From positions 186,001 through 250,000 of the forward strand of contig CAVTGV010000008.1 of assembly GCA_963734365.1 (NCBI GenBank): a stretch of DNA of 64,000 nucleotides, read 5' to 3'. The notes beneath the pieces were generated by a model. That model was not told where the DNA came from. It was given only the letters and a program-made list of their open reading frames with translations, and did no database searches. Shown here in pieces: positions 29,852 to 38,334 of the stretch. Each line of letters begins with the position of its first letter. Position 1 is the stretch's first letter. The position numbers and the translations under genes were made by a program. This DNA comes from JACVRW01 sp963734365 (GTDB lineage Bacteria > Actinomycetota > Thermoleophilia > Solirubrobacterales > Thermoleophilaceae).

Positions 29852-31355
29852 TCAGCGCGCGGCGCCCGCGCGCCGAACCAGCAACGGTGCGGGCCTGTAG
29901 CGCTCCTCGCGGCGCTCGGCCCAGAGCCCGTCGAGCACCGCGGCCACGTGCCCGAAGCCGATCGCCTCACCCCAGGCGAGCGGCCCGCGCGGGTGGTTGA
30001 GGCCGAGGGTCAGGCCGGCGTCCACGTCGTCGGCCGAGCCCACGCCCTCGCCCACCGCGAACAGGGCCTCGTTCACGAGCTGGCAGACGATGCGCCCGAG
30101 CACGAGCCCCGGTGCGTCGTCGACCCACTCGGACACGAAGCCGAGATTCGCGAAGAACTCCCCCGCCGCCTCGCCTGCGAAGGGCTGACCGCCGGGCTCG
30201 CGGGTGAGCTCCACCAGCCGGCAGTCGTCGAGCGGGGGAAGCAGGTGGAAGCCCACGGCCGCGGGCTCGCCGCGGGCGGCAAGGCTGCGGCCGGCGCACA
30301 GCACGAGCAGCGGGCCGCCGCCGGGCAGCGCGGGCGCCGGCCCGGTGCCGGCGTCCACCACGAGCTCCGCCGGCGCGCCCTCCCGCAGCTCATAGCCTGC
30401 GGCGCGGGCGCGCTCTCGCAGGCCGTCCGCCACGGCGCCCTCGCCCAGGATGGCGACCGGGGTGCCGGCGCCCCCGCCGCCCGCGGGCGGTGCGGGATCC
30501 TCGGCCCGATGGCTTCCTTCGTCCGGATAGTCGTACCAGCCGCGACCGGTCTTCCGGCCGAGCCGGCCCGCCGCCACCATCTGCGCCTGGAGCGGGCTCG
30601 GCCGCCAGCGGGGCTCGCCGAAGGACAGCGCGCTGAACGACTTGGCCACCTCGAAGCCCACGTCTATGCCCACCAGATCCATCAGCTCGAACGGCCCCAT
30701 GCGGAACCCGCCGCCCATGCGGCAGATGCGGTCGATCTGCTCGTGGCTCGCGATGCGCTCCTGAAGCAGTCGCAAGCGCCTCGGCGGCGAACGGCCGGCC
30801 GCAGCGGTTGACGAGGAAGCCGGGCCCGTCGGCCGCGACGATCACCCGCTTGCCCATCGCTCCGCCCACACTGCAGGCCAGCTCGAACGCGCGCTCGCCC
30901 GTCTGGGCGGCGCGGATCACCTCGAGCAGTCCCATCAGGGGTGGCGGGTTGAAGAAGTGCATGCCCACCACGTTCTCGGGGTGTTCGGCCGAGCCCGCCA
31001 GCGAGGTCACGGGGATCGAGCTGGTATTGGTGGCCAGCACGGTCTCCGGGCCGCAGGCCGCCGACAGGCGCGCGAACAGCTCGCGCTTCAGCTCGGGCCG
31101 CTCCGGCGCCGCCTCGATCACGAGCTCGCAGGGCGTGAGCTCTTCGAGGCTCGCTATCGGCTCGAGCAGGCCGGCCGCTTCGTCCGTCACGCGACCCTTC
31201 TCGGCCCAGCGCGCAAGCCCACGCCGGACCGCGAACGAGCCGCGCTCGAGCGCCTCGGGCACCGGATCGTGGAGCAGCGTGCGCATCCCCGCCGCGCAGC
31301 CCAGCTGTGCGATGCCGGCGCCCATGGTGCCGGCGCCGGTCACCCCGAGTATCAC
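29852..31355 (-). pseudogene. 3-hydroxyacyl-CoA dehydrogenase, frameshifted by one base
   Basis: NAD-dependent oxidation of 3-hydroxyacyl-CoA, the third step of beta-oxidation. The protein starts with the Rossmann motif GVTGAGTMGAGIAQ and continues with ATNTSSIPVT, GMHFFNPPPLM and DGPGFLVNR. Near 30774-30775 one extra base (A on the plus strand) breaks the frame. The DNA reads GCGCTTGCGACTG where GCGCTGCGACTG is expected. Correction gives RPFAAEALRLLQERIASHEQ and then the C-terminal dehydrogenase domain (GGGFRMGPFELMDLVGIDV). A second, half-size C-terminal repeat (LNHPRGPLAWGEAIG) follows. The corrected protein is about 500 residues. GTG at 31355 overlaps the preceding stop (GTGA). Confidence 0.87.
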
Positions 31356-32119
31356 CGGCCTCGGAACTCCGGCCTGCGCTTCTCCAGGAAGGCCCTCATG
31401 CCCTCCACGCGATCCTCGGTGGCCATGGCCAGCTCGTACAGGCGGCGCTCCTGGTCGAGGCCGGCGCCCAGCGGCGTCTCGTCGGCCGCCAGCACGGCCT
31501 GCTTGGCCAGCCGCACGGCGAGCGGGGGCCGCCGCGCCACCACGTCCGCGAGCTCGAGGGCCGAGTCGAGCCATTCGCGGGCCTTCACGACCCGGTTGAC
31601 GATCCCCAGCGCGGCCGCCTCCGCGGCGTCGATGCGGCGCCCCGTGAGCACCAGCTCCATGGCTCGCTGCTTGCCGAGGATGCGCGCGAGGCGCTGCGTG
31701 CCTCCGCCGCCCGGGATGATCCCGAGCAGGATCTCCGGCTGGCCGAACTGGGCCTTCTCGGAGGCCACGATCATGTCGCAGGCCAGCGCGAGCTCGCAGC
31801 CGCCACCGAGCGCATAGCCCGACACCGCCGCCACCAGCGGCGTGCGCACCGCGGCCAGGCGCGGCCAGAAGCGGGCGGCGGGGGCGGCGAGCGTTTCCAC
31901 GAAGCTGCGCTCGGCCATGACGCGGATGTCGGCGCCGGCGGCGAACCAGTCGTCGTCGCCGGCTATCACGATGCAGCCGACCTCCGGGTCCTCGTCCCAG
32001 CGCTCACACTGTGCGGCCAGCTCCTCCATGAGCTCGGGCGAGAGTGCGTTGCGGGCGTCGGGCCGGTTGAGCCGGACGAGCCCCACCGGTCCGCGCGTCT
32101 CGGCCAGGACGACGCTCAC
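31352..32119 (-). CDS. Enoyl-CoA hydratase
   Basis: Hydrates trans-2-enoyl-CoA to 3-hydroxyacyl-CoA, the second step of beta-oxidation. The 255-residue length is typical. Oxyanion-hole segments are FAAGADIRVM and SGYALGGGCELALACDM. Both catalytic glutamates of hydratase members are present (GGGCELAL and FGQPEILLGIIPGGGGTQRL). The C-terminal end is EGMRAFLEKRRPEFRGR. GTG at 32119 overlaps the acyl-CoA dehydrogenase stop (GTGA), and its own stop overlaps the next start in the same way. The operon order (dehydrogenase, hydratase, 3-hydroxyacyl dehydrogenase) follows the pathway order. Confidence 0.94.
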   Translation of the reverse strand: MSVVLAETRGPVGLVRLNRPDARNALSPELMEELAAQCERWDEDPEVGCIVIAGDDDWFAAGADIRVMAERSFVETLAAPAARFWPRLAAVRTPLVAAVSGYALGGGCELALACDMIVASEKAQFGQPEILLGIIPGGGGTQRLARILGKQRAMELVLTGRRIDAAEAAALGIVNRVVKAREWLDSALELADVVARRPPLAVRLAKQAVLAADETPLGAGLDQERRLYELAMATEDRVEGMRAFLEKRRPEFRGR

Positions 32120-33276
32120 GGGACGAGCGCGTTCAGGCCGGTGACCGCGCGACCGATGATCAGCTTCTGGATCTGCGAGGTGCCCTCGTAGAGGGTGGTC
32201 ACGCGCGCGTCGCGCAGGTAGCGCTCGACCGGGTAGTCGTCCACGTAGCCCGAGCCGCCGTGCACCTGGATGGCGTTGTTGGCGCACTTGACGGCGGCCT
32301 CGGTGGCATAGAGCTTGGCGATCGAGGTCTCCGTGGTGCTCGGGCGGCCCATGTCCTTAGTCCAGCCGGCGCGCCACACCAGGCCGCGTGCCGCCTCGGT
32401 CTCCACCACCATGTCGGCGATCATCTCCTGTACCAGCTGGAACGACGCGATCGGACGGTCGAACTGCGTGCGCTCCTTCGCGTACTCCACCGAGGCGTCC
32501 ACGGAGCCCTGGCAGATCCCCACGCAGCCGGCGGCCACGCTGTAGCGCCCGGAGTCGAGTGCCGACATCGCGATCTTGAAGCCGTCGCCGACCTCGCCGA
32601 GCAGCGCGGAGTCGGGCACCTCCACGCCGTCGAGCCCCAGCGACGCGGTGTCGGAGCCCTTCAGGCCGAGCTTGCCGTGGATCTCCTGCGAGGAGAAGCC
32701 GTCCGCGGACGTGTCCACCAGAAAGCACGCGAGGCCCTTGTGCTTGAGCTCCGGATCGGTCTGGGCGAAGACGAGCGCGAGCTTGGCGTAGTTGCCGAGC
32801 GAGATCCACATCTTGCCGCCGTTCAGTCGCCAGCCGCCGTCGGTCTTCTCAGCGCGGGTCTTCAGGTTGGACGCGTCCGAGCCGGTGTCCGGCTCGGTGA
32901 GGCCGAAGCACCCGAGCGCCTCCCCGGAGCAGAGCTGTGGCAGCCACTCCTGCTTCTGGTCCTCGCTGCCCCAGCGGACGATCGAGCTGCACACGAGCGA
33001 GGTCACCACCGAGACCACGGTCCGCATCGCCGAGCAGCCTCGGCCCACCTCCTCGACGATCAGGCCGTAGGTGCGGTAGTCCACCCCGCGTCCGCCGTAC
33101 TCCTCGGGCACCAGCGCGCCGAGGAAGCCCATGTCGGCGATCTTCTGGACGAGCTCGGTGTCGAAGTGCTCGTTGCGGTCGTTGTCCCGGGCGCGTGGGG
33201 CGATCTCGCGGTCGGCGAATTCGCGCGCGGTCTCGCGCACCAGCTGCTGCTCGTCGGTGAGTTCGAAATCGATCAT
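32116..33276 (-). CDS. Acyl-CoA dehydrogenase
   Basis: FAD-dependent first step of beta-oxidation: dehydrogenation of acyl-CoA at the alpha/beta carbons. The 386-residue protein has FELTDEQQLVRETAREFADREI at the start, CFGLTEPDTGSDA (FAD/substrate loop), GGKMWISLG, CANNAIQVHGGSGYVDDYPVERYLRDAR and LYEGTSQIQKLIIGR. The catalytic Glu is in the YEGTS segment. ATG 33276 begins the family's conserved N-terminus. It is the first gene of a four-gene minus-strand set. Short-chain or branched-chain preference cannot be decided by eye. Confidence 0.95.
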   Translation of the reverse strand: MIDFELTDEQQLVRETAREFADREIAPRARDNDRNEHFDTELVQKIADMGFLGALVPEEYGGRGVDYRTYGLIVEEVGRGCSAMRTVVSVVTSLVCSSIVRWGSEDQKQEWLPQLCSGEALGCFGLTEPDTGSDASNLKTRAEKTDGGWRLNGGKMWISLGNYAKLALVFAQTDPELKHKGLACFLVDTSADGFSSQEIHGKLGLKGSDTASLGLDGVEVPDSALLGEVGDGFKIAMSALDSGRYSVAAGCVGICQGSVDASVEYAKERTQFDRPIASFQLVQEMIADMVVETEAARGLVWRAGWTKDMGRPSTTETSIAKLYATEAAVKCANNAIQVHGGSGYVDDYPVERYLRDARVTTLYEGTSQIQKLIIGRAVTGLNALVP

Positions 33277-33351
33277 GTGGAGGGTGATTCTCCAAGATGC
33301 GGGCGCTCGTGGCAGAGAGCCCGCTCGGCGCGGCGGTCGTAGGATCCGCCC

Positions 33352-34773
33352 GTGGCCGATCCGATCGCAGAACGAGACCAGCTCGACGACGCCCTGCGAC
33401 TCGCGGCGGACGAGGCCAGGGACTACCTCGCCAAGCTGGCGGAGTCCCCGGCGATGCCCGAGGGCGCGGAGGCCGCGCTGCAGGGCTGGGACGAGCGGCT
33501 GCCCGAGAGCGGGGACGGCGCGCTGGTCGCGCTCACCGAGCTGGTGGAGCGCGCCCGGGCGGCGGCCACGCGCTCCAGCGGACCGCGCTTCTTCCACTTC
33601 GTCACCGGCGGCGGCACCCCGGCGGCGCTCGGCGCGGACTGGCTCGCCTCGGCCTATGACCAGAACGCGTTCGCGTTTGCGTCGTCGCCGCTGGCGGCGC
33701 GGCTCGAGCAGGTCTCGATGTCGTGGCTGCGCCAGCTGTTCGAGCTCCCCGAGGAGATGGGCGGGGTGCTCACCACGGGCGCGACGATGGCCAATTTCAC
33801 GGCGCTGGCTGCGGCGCGCAACTGGTGGGCGGAGAAGGTCGGGGGCGACGAGGAGCGCGGCCTGAGCGGGCTGCCCGCGCCCATGATCCTGTCGAGCGGC
33901 TACGTGCATCCCAGCGTGGTGCAGGCGGTGGGCATGCTGGGGCTGGGACGCGGCAACATCGAGCGGCTGGCGCGTGACGACGTGGGCCGCCTCGACCTGG
34001 AGGCGCTCGAACGCAGGCTGGGGGAGAGCGAGACGCCGGCGATCGTTGTGGCCAACGCCGGCGAGGTCAACGCGGGCGACTTCGATCCGATCTCCGACAT
34101 GGCCGACCTGTCGGAGCGCCACGGCGCCTGGCTGCACGTGGACGGTGCGTTCGGCCTGTTCGCCCGCGCGGCGCCCTCCGCTCGCGGCCTGGCCGCCGGG
34201 ATCGAACGGGCCCACTCGGTGATCTCCGACGGTCACAAGTGGCTGAACGTCCCCTACGACTGCGGCTTCGCCTTCGTGCGCGAGCCGGAGCGCCTGCCGC
34301 AGGCGCTCAACTTCGGCGCGCCCTACCTGCCGGCCGCGGACGAAGAACGGCCCAGCTTCGGCTTCCTCGCGCCGGAGAGCTCGCGCCGCGCGCGCTCACT
34401 TGCGGTGTGGGCGACGCTGCGCGCCTACGGCCGGGAGGGTTACCGCGACATGGTCGAGCGCCACCTGGGGCTCGCGCAGCGCGTGGCCGAGCGAGTGGAC
34501 GCGGCGCCCGAGCTCGAGCGGCTGGCCGAGGTGCCGCTCAACATCGTCTGCTTCCGGGTGCGCCCGGCAGGAATGCCCGAGCCGGAGCTCGACGACCTCA
34601 ACCGGCGTATCGGCGCGGCGCTGCTGGCCGACGGGCGGGTCTTCGCCGGCACCACGGTCTACGGCGGCAAGGTCGCGCTTCGCCCCGCGATCGTGAACTG
34701 GCAGACCACGGAGGTGGACGTGGACCTGCTGGTGGACGTGGTGCTGGAGCTCGCGGCGCGCGAGAGCGCCTGA
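33352..34773 (+). CDS. Group II PLP-dependent amino-acid decarboxylase
   Basis: A 473-residue member of the glutamate/aromatic-L-amino-acid decarboxylase group. K296 in SDGHKWLNVPYDCG binds PLP; HVDGAFGLFA carries the pyridine-contacting Asp. TTGATMANFTALAAARN and GFLAPESSRRARSLAVW are also typical. The substrate (aromatic, glutamate or other) cannot be set from these motifs. It starts with GTG at 33352 and diverges from the acyl-CoA dehydrogenase operon over 75 bases. The kinase begins 8 bases after its stop, so they are probably co-transcribed. Confidence 0.9.
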   Translation: MADPIAERDQLDDALRLAADEARDYLAKLAESPAMPEGAEAALQGWDERLPESGDGALVALTELVERARAAATRSSGPRFFHFVTGGGTPAALGADWLASAYDQNAFAFASSPLAARLEQVSMSWLRQLFELPEEMGGVLTTGATMANFTALAAARNWWAEKVGGDEERGLSGLPAPMILSSGYVHPSVVQAVGMLGLGRGNIERLARDDVGRLDLEALERRLGESETPAIVVANAGEVNAGDFDPISDMADLSERHGAWLHVDGAFGLFARAAPSARGLAAGIERAHSVISDGHKWLNVPYDCGFAFVREPERLPQALNFGAPYLPAADEERPSFGFLAPESSRRARSLAVWATLRAYGREGYRDMVERHLGLAQRVAERVDAAPELERLAEVPLNIVCFRVRPAGMPEPELDDLNRRIGAALLADGRVFAGTTVYGGKVALRPAIVNWQTTEVDVDLLVDVVLELAARESA

Positions 34774-34781
34774 AGGCCTCA

Positions 34782-35621
34782 GTGGCGGAGAAGGCGTCCT
34801 GGGAGCTGTCCGAGGGCGACGAGATCGCACAGGGCCGCTCGGTGCTCGAGCTGCTCGGGGGCGGCAACCGCTACGAGGCCTATCGCGTCTGGGACGAGCA
34901 CCTCCTCTCGGAGATGGTGGCCAAGGTGATCAGGCCCGACCAGGTGGAGAACGAGGCCGCCCTGCGCGGCCTGCGCCGCGAGGCCCTGGCCCTCGAGTCG
35001 CTGGCCCACCCGGTGATCCTGCGCGGCTACGACGCCGTCTTCGATCCGCCGCACCCGCACGTGCTGGTGGAGCGGGTGGAGGGGCCGACGCTCCGGCGCC
35101 TGGTGCGCCGGCGCGGGCCGCTCGCGGCCGAGCAGGCGCTTCCGCTGGCCCGGCACATGGCGGCGGCGCTGCACTACATGGAGGCCGAGGGCTGGGTCCA
35201 TCTCGACCTGAAGCCCGACAACATCGTGATGGGGATCCCGCCCCGCGTGATCGACCTGTCGCTCGCGCGCACGCTGGAGCGAGCGGCGCGGGTGCGCGAG
35301 CACATCGGCACCAACGCCTACATGTCCCCGGAGCAGTGCGTACCCAACGGGGACATCGCCCCGGCCGCGGACGTGTGGGGCCTCGGCGCCACGCTCTACT
35401 ACGCCGTCGCCGGCCGGCGTCCCTTTCCGAAGCCGGTGTCCTCCGCGGACAGGGCCGATCCCGAGTTGCGCTTCCCCCAGCTGGTCGAGGAGGTGCGGCC
35501 GTGGCCACTGGCCGTGGCTCCGGTCCTGTCGAAGGCGGTGCTCGCGTGCCTGCGCAGGAACCCCGCGGAGCGGCCGAGCGCCGGAGAGCTTCACGGGTGG
35601 CTGGCTACAGGGCCTCGATGA
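34782..35621 (+). CDS. Ser/Thr protein kinase with a DLS in place of DFG
   Basis: A 279-residue soluble kinase with no transmembrane or extracellular sensor. Features are LLGGGNRYEAYRVWD (a loose Gly-rich loop, 24-38), VAK (K48), a Glu in RREALALESL (about E67), catalytic loop HLDLKPDN (D142, K144, N147), and VIDLSLA where DFG would be (D158-L159-S160). The activation segment GTNAYMSPEQ and DVWGLGATLYY follow. The metal-binding Asp is retained, so activity is plausible. GTG 34782 lies 8 bases after the decarboxylase stop. The 3' end overlaps the thiolase stop on the other strand by 17 bases. Confidence 0.86.
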   Translation: MAEKASWELSEGDEIAQGRSVLELLGGGNRYEAYRVWDEHLLSEMVAKVIRPDQVENEAALRGLRREALALESLAHPVILRGYDAVFDPPHPHVLVERVEGPTLRRLVRRRGPLAAEQALPLARHMAAALHYMEAEGWVHLDLKPDNIVMGIPPRVIDLSLARTLERAARVREHIGTNAYMSPEQCVPNGDIAPAADVWGLGATLYYAVAGRRPFPKPVSSADRADPELRFPQLVEEVRPWPLAVAPVLSKAVLACLRRNPAERPSAGELHGWLATGPR

Positions 35622-36807
35622 CCGCCGCCATGCCCATTCCCACGCCGATGCACATCGTGGCCACGCCGTAACGCCCGCCCCGGCGGCGCAGCTCGTGCGC
35701 GAGCGTCCCGATCAGCCGGGCGCCGCTGCAGCCGAGAGGATGGCCGATGGCGATCGCGCCACCGTTCACGTTGAGCCGGTCGTGCTCGAAGCCCAGCTCG
35801 CGCATCGAGGCGAGGACCTGGGAGGCGAAGGCCTCGTTCAGCTCCACCAGGTCGATGTCGGATACCGACAGCCCGGCGCGTTCCAGCGCCGCGCGAACCG
35901 CGGGAACCGGCCCGACGCCCATGTAGCCGGGGTCGACTCCAGCGGCTGCGCTGCTCACGATCCGGGCCAGCGGCCGGCCGCCCAGCTCGGCCGCCCGGGC
36001 CTCGCTCGCGACCACCACACAAGCGGCGCCGTCGTTGATCTGGGACGAGTTGCCGGCGGTCACGCTGCCGCCCTCGCGGAACACCGGCCGCAGCGCGGCC
36101 AGACGCTCGAGTGAGGTGTCGGACCGCGGACCTTCGTCGGCATGGACGGTCACCGGATCGCCCTTCGGCTGCGGGACGTCCACGGTCACGAGCTCGTCGT
36201 CGAAGCGCCCGGCCTCGGCCGCGGCGATCGCGCGGCGGTGGGACTCGAGCGCGAACGCGTCCTGGTCCTCGCGCGACACGCCGTAGCGCTGCGCGACGTT
36301 CTCGGCCGTCTCGCCCATCGACTCGGTGGAGTGCAGCTCGGCCATCCTGGGATTCACGAAGCGCCAGCCGATCGTGGTGTCGGCCAGCTCCGGATTGCCG
36401 CGCTGGAAGCCGCGCTCGGGCTTGAGCATCACGAGCGGAGCGCGCGACATGGACTCCACACCGCCCGCGAGCACGAGCTCGGCCTCGCCGAGCCGGACCT
36501 GGCGCCCCGCCTGGACCACGGCCTCGAGCCCGGAGGCGCACAGGCGGTTGACCGTTACGCCGGGCACCTCCACCGGGAGGCCCGCCAGGAGGAGGCCCAT
36601 GCGCGCGACGTTGCGGTTGTCCTCACCCGCCTGGTTGGTGGCGCCCATGTAGACCTCGTCCACCGACTGTGGGTCGATTCCGTTGCGGACCACGGCGGCC
36701 TCGATCACGCGCGCGGCCAGGTCGTCGGGCCGCACGGCCGAGAGCATTCCCGCGTAGCGCCCGATCGGGGTTCGCAGCGCGTCGACGATGATGGCGTCCT
36801 GGGCCAC
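35605..36807 (-). CDS. Acetyl-CoA acyltransferase (thiolase)
   Basis: The final step of beta-oxidation: thiolytic cleavage of 3-ketoacyl-CoA, or the reverse condensation. The 400-residue protein has the nucleophile C90 (NRLCASGLEA), the His of NGGAIAIGHPLGCSGAR and the second Cys in TMCIGVGMG. Ends in GMAAVIEAL, the usual thiolase C-terminus. GTG at 36807 is used. It is on the minus strand but separated from the other beta-oxidation genes by the oppositely oriented decarboxylase-kinase pair, so it has its own transcript. Confidence 0.95.
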   Translation of the reverse strand: MAQDAIIVDALRTPIGRYAGMLSAVRPDDLAARVIEAAVVRNGIDPQSVDEVYMGATNQAGEDNRNVARMGLLLAGLPVEVPGVTVNRLCASGLEAVVQAGRQVRLGEAELVLAGGVESMSRAPLVMLKPERGFQRGNPELADTTIGWRFVNPRMAELHSTESMGETAENVAQRYGVSREDQDAFALESHRRAIAAAEAGRFDDELVTVDVPQPKGDPVTVHADEGPRSDTSLERLAALRPVFREGGSVTAGNSSQINDGAACVVVASEARAAELGGRPLARIVSSAAAGVDPGYMGVGPVPAVRAALERAGLSVSDIDLVELNEAFASQVLASMRELGFEHDRLNVNGGAIAIGHPLGCSGARLIGTLAHELRRRGGRYGVATMCIGVGMGMAAVIEAL

Positions 36808-36833
36808 GGGCCGGGAGCGTACACTCGCCCGCT

Positions 36834-37127
36834 GTGGACGAGTTCTCGATCTTCGTCCTGGGCTCCGGGGTGGTGGTGCTGGGCATCCTCCTGGCTCTCG
36901 GCAAGTGGTACCCCGGCTCGGGTGCCGAGCAGGTGGACTGGCGGCCCACGCGCTCGCCGGAGGTCGAGGCGGAGCTGGAGCTCGACGACGTCGACCAGAT
37001 GCTCGAGGCGCAGAACGCACGCCGGCGGGCCAGCGGGCGGCCAGAGCTCACCGAGGACGACGTGCGCGCCCGGGTGGCCGAGGACGAACGCTGGCGCGAG
37101 GATTTTCGCCGGCGCAACTCTGAGTAA
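36834..37127 (+). CDS. Small single-pass membrane protein, hypothetical
   Basis: A 97-residue protein. Residues 4-24 form one transmembrane helix (FSIFVLGSGVVVLGILLAL), followed by a charged cytoplasmic tail with a likely helix (VEAELELDDVDQMLEAQNARRR) and RVAEDERWREDFRRR. The start is GTG at 36834, divergent from thiolase by 26 bases. Such short membrane proteins are common next to housekeeping genes in this group; function not known. The charged tail could be a coiled coil. Confidence 0.6.
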   Translation: MDEFSIFVLGSGVVVLGILLALGKWYPGSGAEQVDWRPTRSPEVEAELELDDVDQMLEAQNARRRASGRPELTEDDVRARVAEDERWREDFRRRNSE

Positions 37128-37177
37128 GTGGCCGCCTTCCGAAACACGCTCGATCGTATTTCCGTCGGCGACCACTA

Positions 37178-37657
37178 GTGGCCCGTGTGCTCATCGTGGG
37201 CTGCGGCTGCCGCGGCCGGATGCTCGCCGAGGCGCTGCGCGGCGACGGTCACGCGGTGCGCGGCACCACGCGGACAGCTGCGGGCCTCGAGGCGATCGAG
37301 GCGGCCGGCGCGGAGGGCGTGGTGGCCGATCCCGACCGTCTCGGCACGCTCATGCGCGCGCTTCCCGGGGTCGCCGCGGTGTGCTGGCTGCTCGGCAGCG
37401 CGCAGGACGGGCAGGAGCTGCACGGCCACCGGCTGAGCACGTTCGTGGAGCGCCTGGTGGACACGCCGGTCAGGGGCCTGGTCTACGAGGGCGCCGGAAG
37501 CGTCGACCCCGCCCTCCTCGAGCGCGGGGCAGCCATCGTGCGCGAGGGCTCGCGGACGTGGCAGATCCCGGTGGAGGTCGTGGATGCCGACCCCGCTCGC
37601 TCGCAGGAGTGGCTGGCGGCGATGCGCTCGGCGGTCGCCGCCCTGCTGGCCGCCTAG
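37178..37657 (+). CDS. NAD(P)-binding Rossmann protein, hypothetical
   Basis: A 159-residue protein. The N-terminus is a dinucleotide-binding fold (ARVLIVGCGCRGRMLAEALRGDGHAV), and the second strand ends GTTRTAAGLEAIEAAG, as in NAD(P)H-binding epimerase-like proteins. No YxxxK or catalytic His is visible, and it is about half the size of epimerases, so it may be a truncated or regulatory member. GTG at 37178. Convergent with the following anti-sigma-like gene (stop codons abut). Confidence 0.7.
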   Translation: MARVLIVGCGCRGRMLAEALRGDGHAVRGTTRTAAGLEAIEAAGAEGVVADPDRLGTLMRALPGVAAVCWLLGSAQDGQELHGHRLSTFVERLVDTPVRGLVYEGAGSVDPALLERGAAIVREGSRTWQIPVEVVDADPARSQEWLAAMRSAVAALLAA

Positions 37658-37658
37658 G

Positions 37659-38249
37659 TCAGTCCACGGCGCCGAGCGCAATCGCGATCGGCGCGAGCAC
37701 GGCCATGGCGACGATGAACGCGACGACCACCGCCACGTGCCGCGGAAGTGTCAGTGGAGCTTCAGTGGGCGCGGGCTCGGCGACGACGGCGAGGGCGGTG
37801 GCCGTCCGGAGCGGTCGCTCGGCGGGGCCAGGGCCCGGAGGCGCAGTCGTGCTGAGCAGAGCATCGCCGGCCTGCACCAGGCGCCGCTCGTGCTCGACGC
37901 AGCGCGAGCAGTTGCGCAGGTGGACGTCGAGCAGTGCGGCCCCGCGGTCACCCAGCTCGCCGTCGAGCCGGTCGGATACGAGCCGCTCCGCCCGCTCACA
38001 CCAGCCGCTTCCGGGCAGGGCGACCACGGTCCTGCGCAGCGCCTTGCGCGCCGCGGCCAGCATGCGCCCGAGCTCGTCCGCGTCTACCCCGTTCTCAGCC
38101 GCCAGCTCAGAGCGCGGGCGGCCGGCCATCGCCCCGGCGAGCGCCCGCACGGAAGCCTCACTGGACCCGGGCAGCACGACGGCGATCGCCGCCGGGTCGA
38201 CGGGACCGGTGGGGCGCGCGGGTACCGGTCGAAGCGGCGCGTGCTCCAT
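37659..38249 (-). CDS. Anti-sigma-like membrane protein with a zinc-finger (HxxxCxxC)
   Basis: A 196-residue protein. Residues 30-75 resemble a small helix-turn-helix segment (VRALAGAMAGRPRSELAAENGVDADELGRML). A zinc-binding anti-sigma (ZAS-like) motif follows: DGELGDRGAALLDVHLRNCSRC (His-x3-Cys-x2-Cys). A flexible Pro-rich linker leads to a single C-terminal transmembrane helix (VAVVVAFIVAMAVLAPIAIAL). This order fits a membrane-held anti-sigma factor or a regulator of one. No sigma factor gene is adjacent in the window. ATG at 38249 preferred; TTG at 38261 is upstream. Confidence 0.78.
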   Translation of the reverse strand: MEHAPLRPVPARPTGPVDPAAIAVVLPGSSEASVRALAGAMAGRPRSELAAENGVDADELGRMLAAARKALRRTVVALPGSGWCERAERLVSDRLDGELGDRGAALLDVHLRNCSRCVEHERRLVQAGDALLSTTAPPGPGPAERPLRTATALAVVAEPAPTEAPLTLPRHVAVVVAFIVAMAVLAPIAIALGAVD

Positions 38250-38334
38250 CGAGGGCCACAATAGACCCCGTACCGGCGCGCCCGATAGGGTTGATACCCA
38301 ACCAGGTTTAGAGATATTGGGAAGGGAGCCGGCA

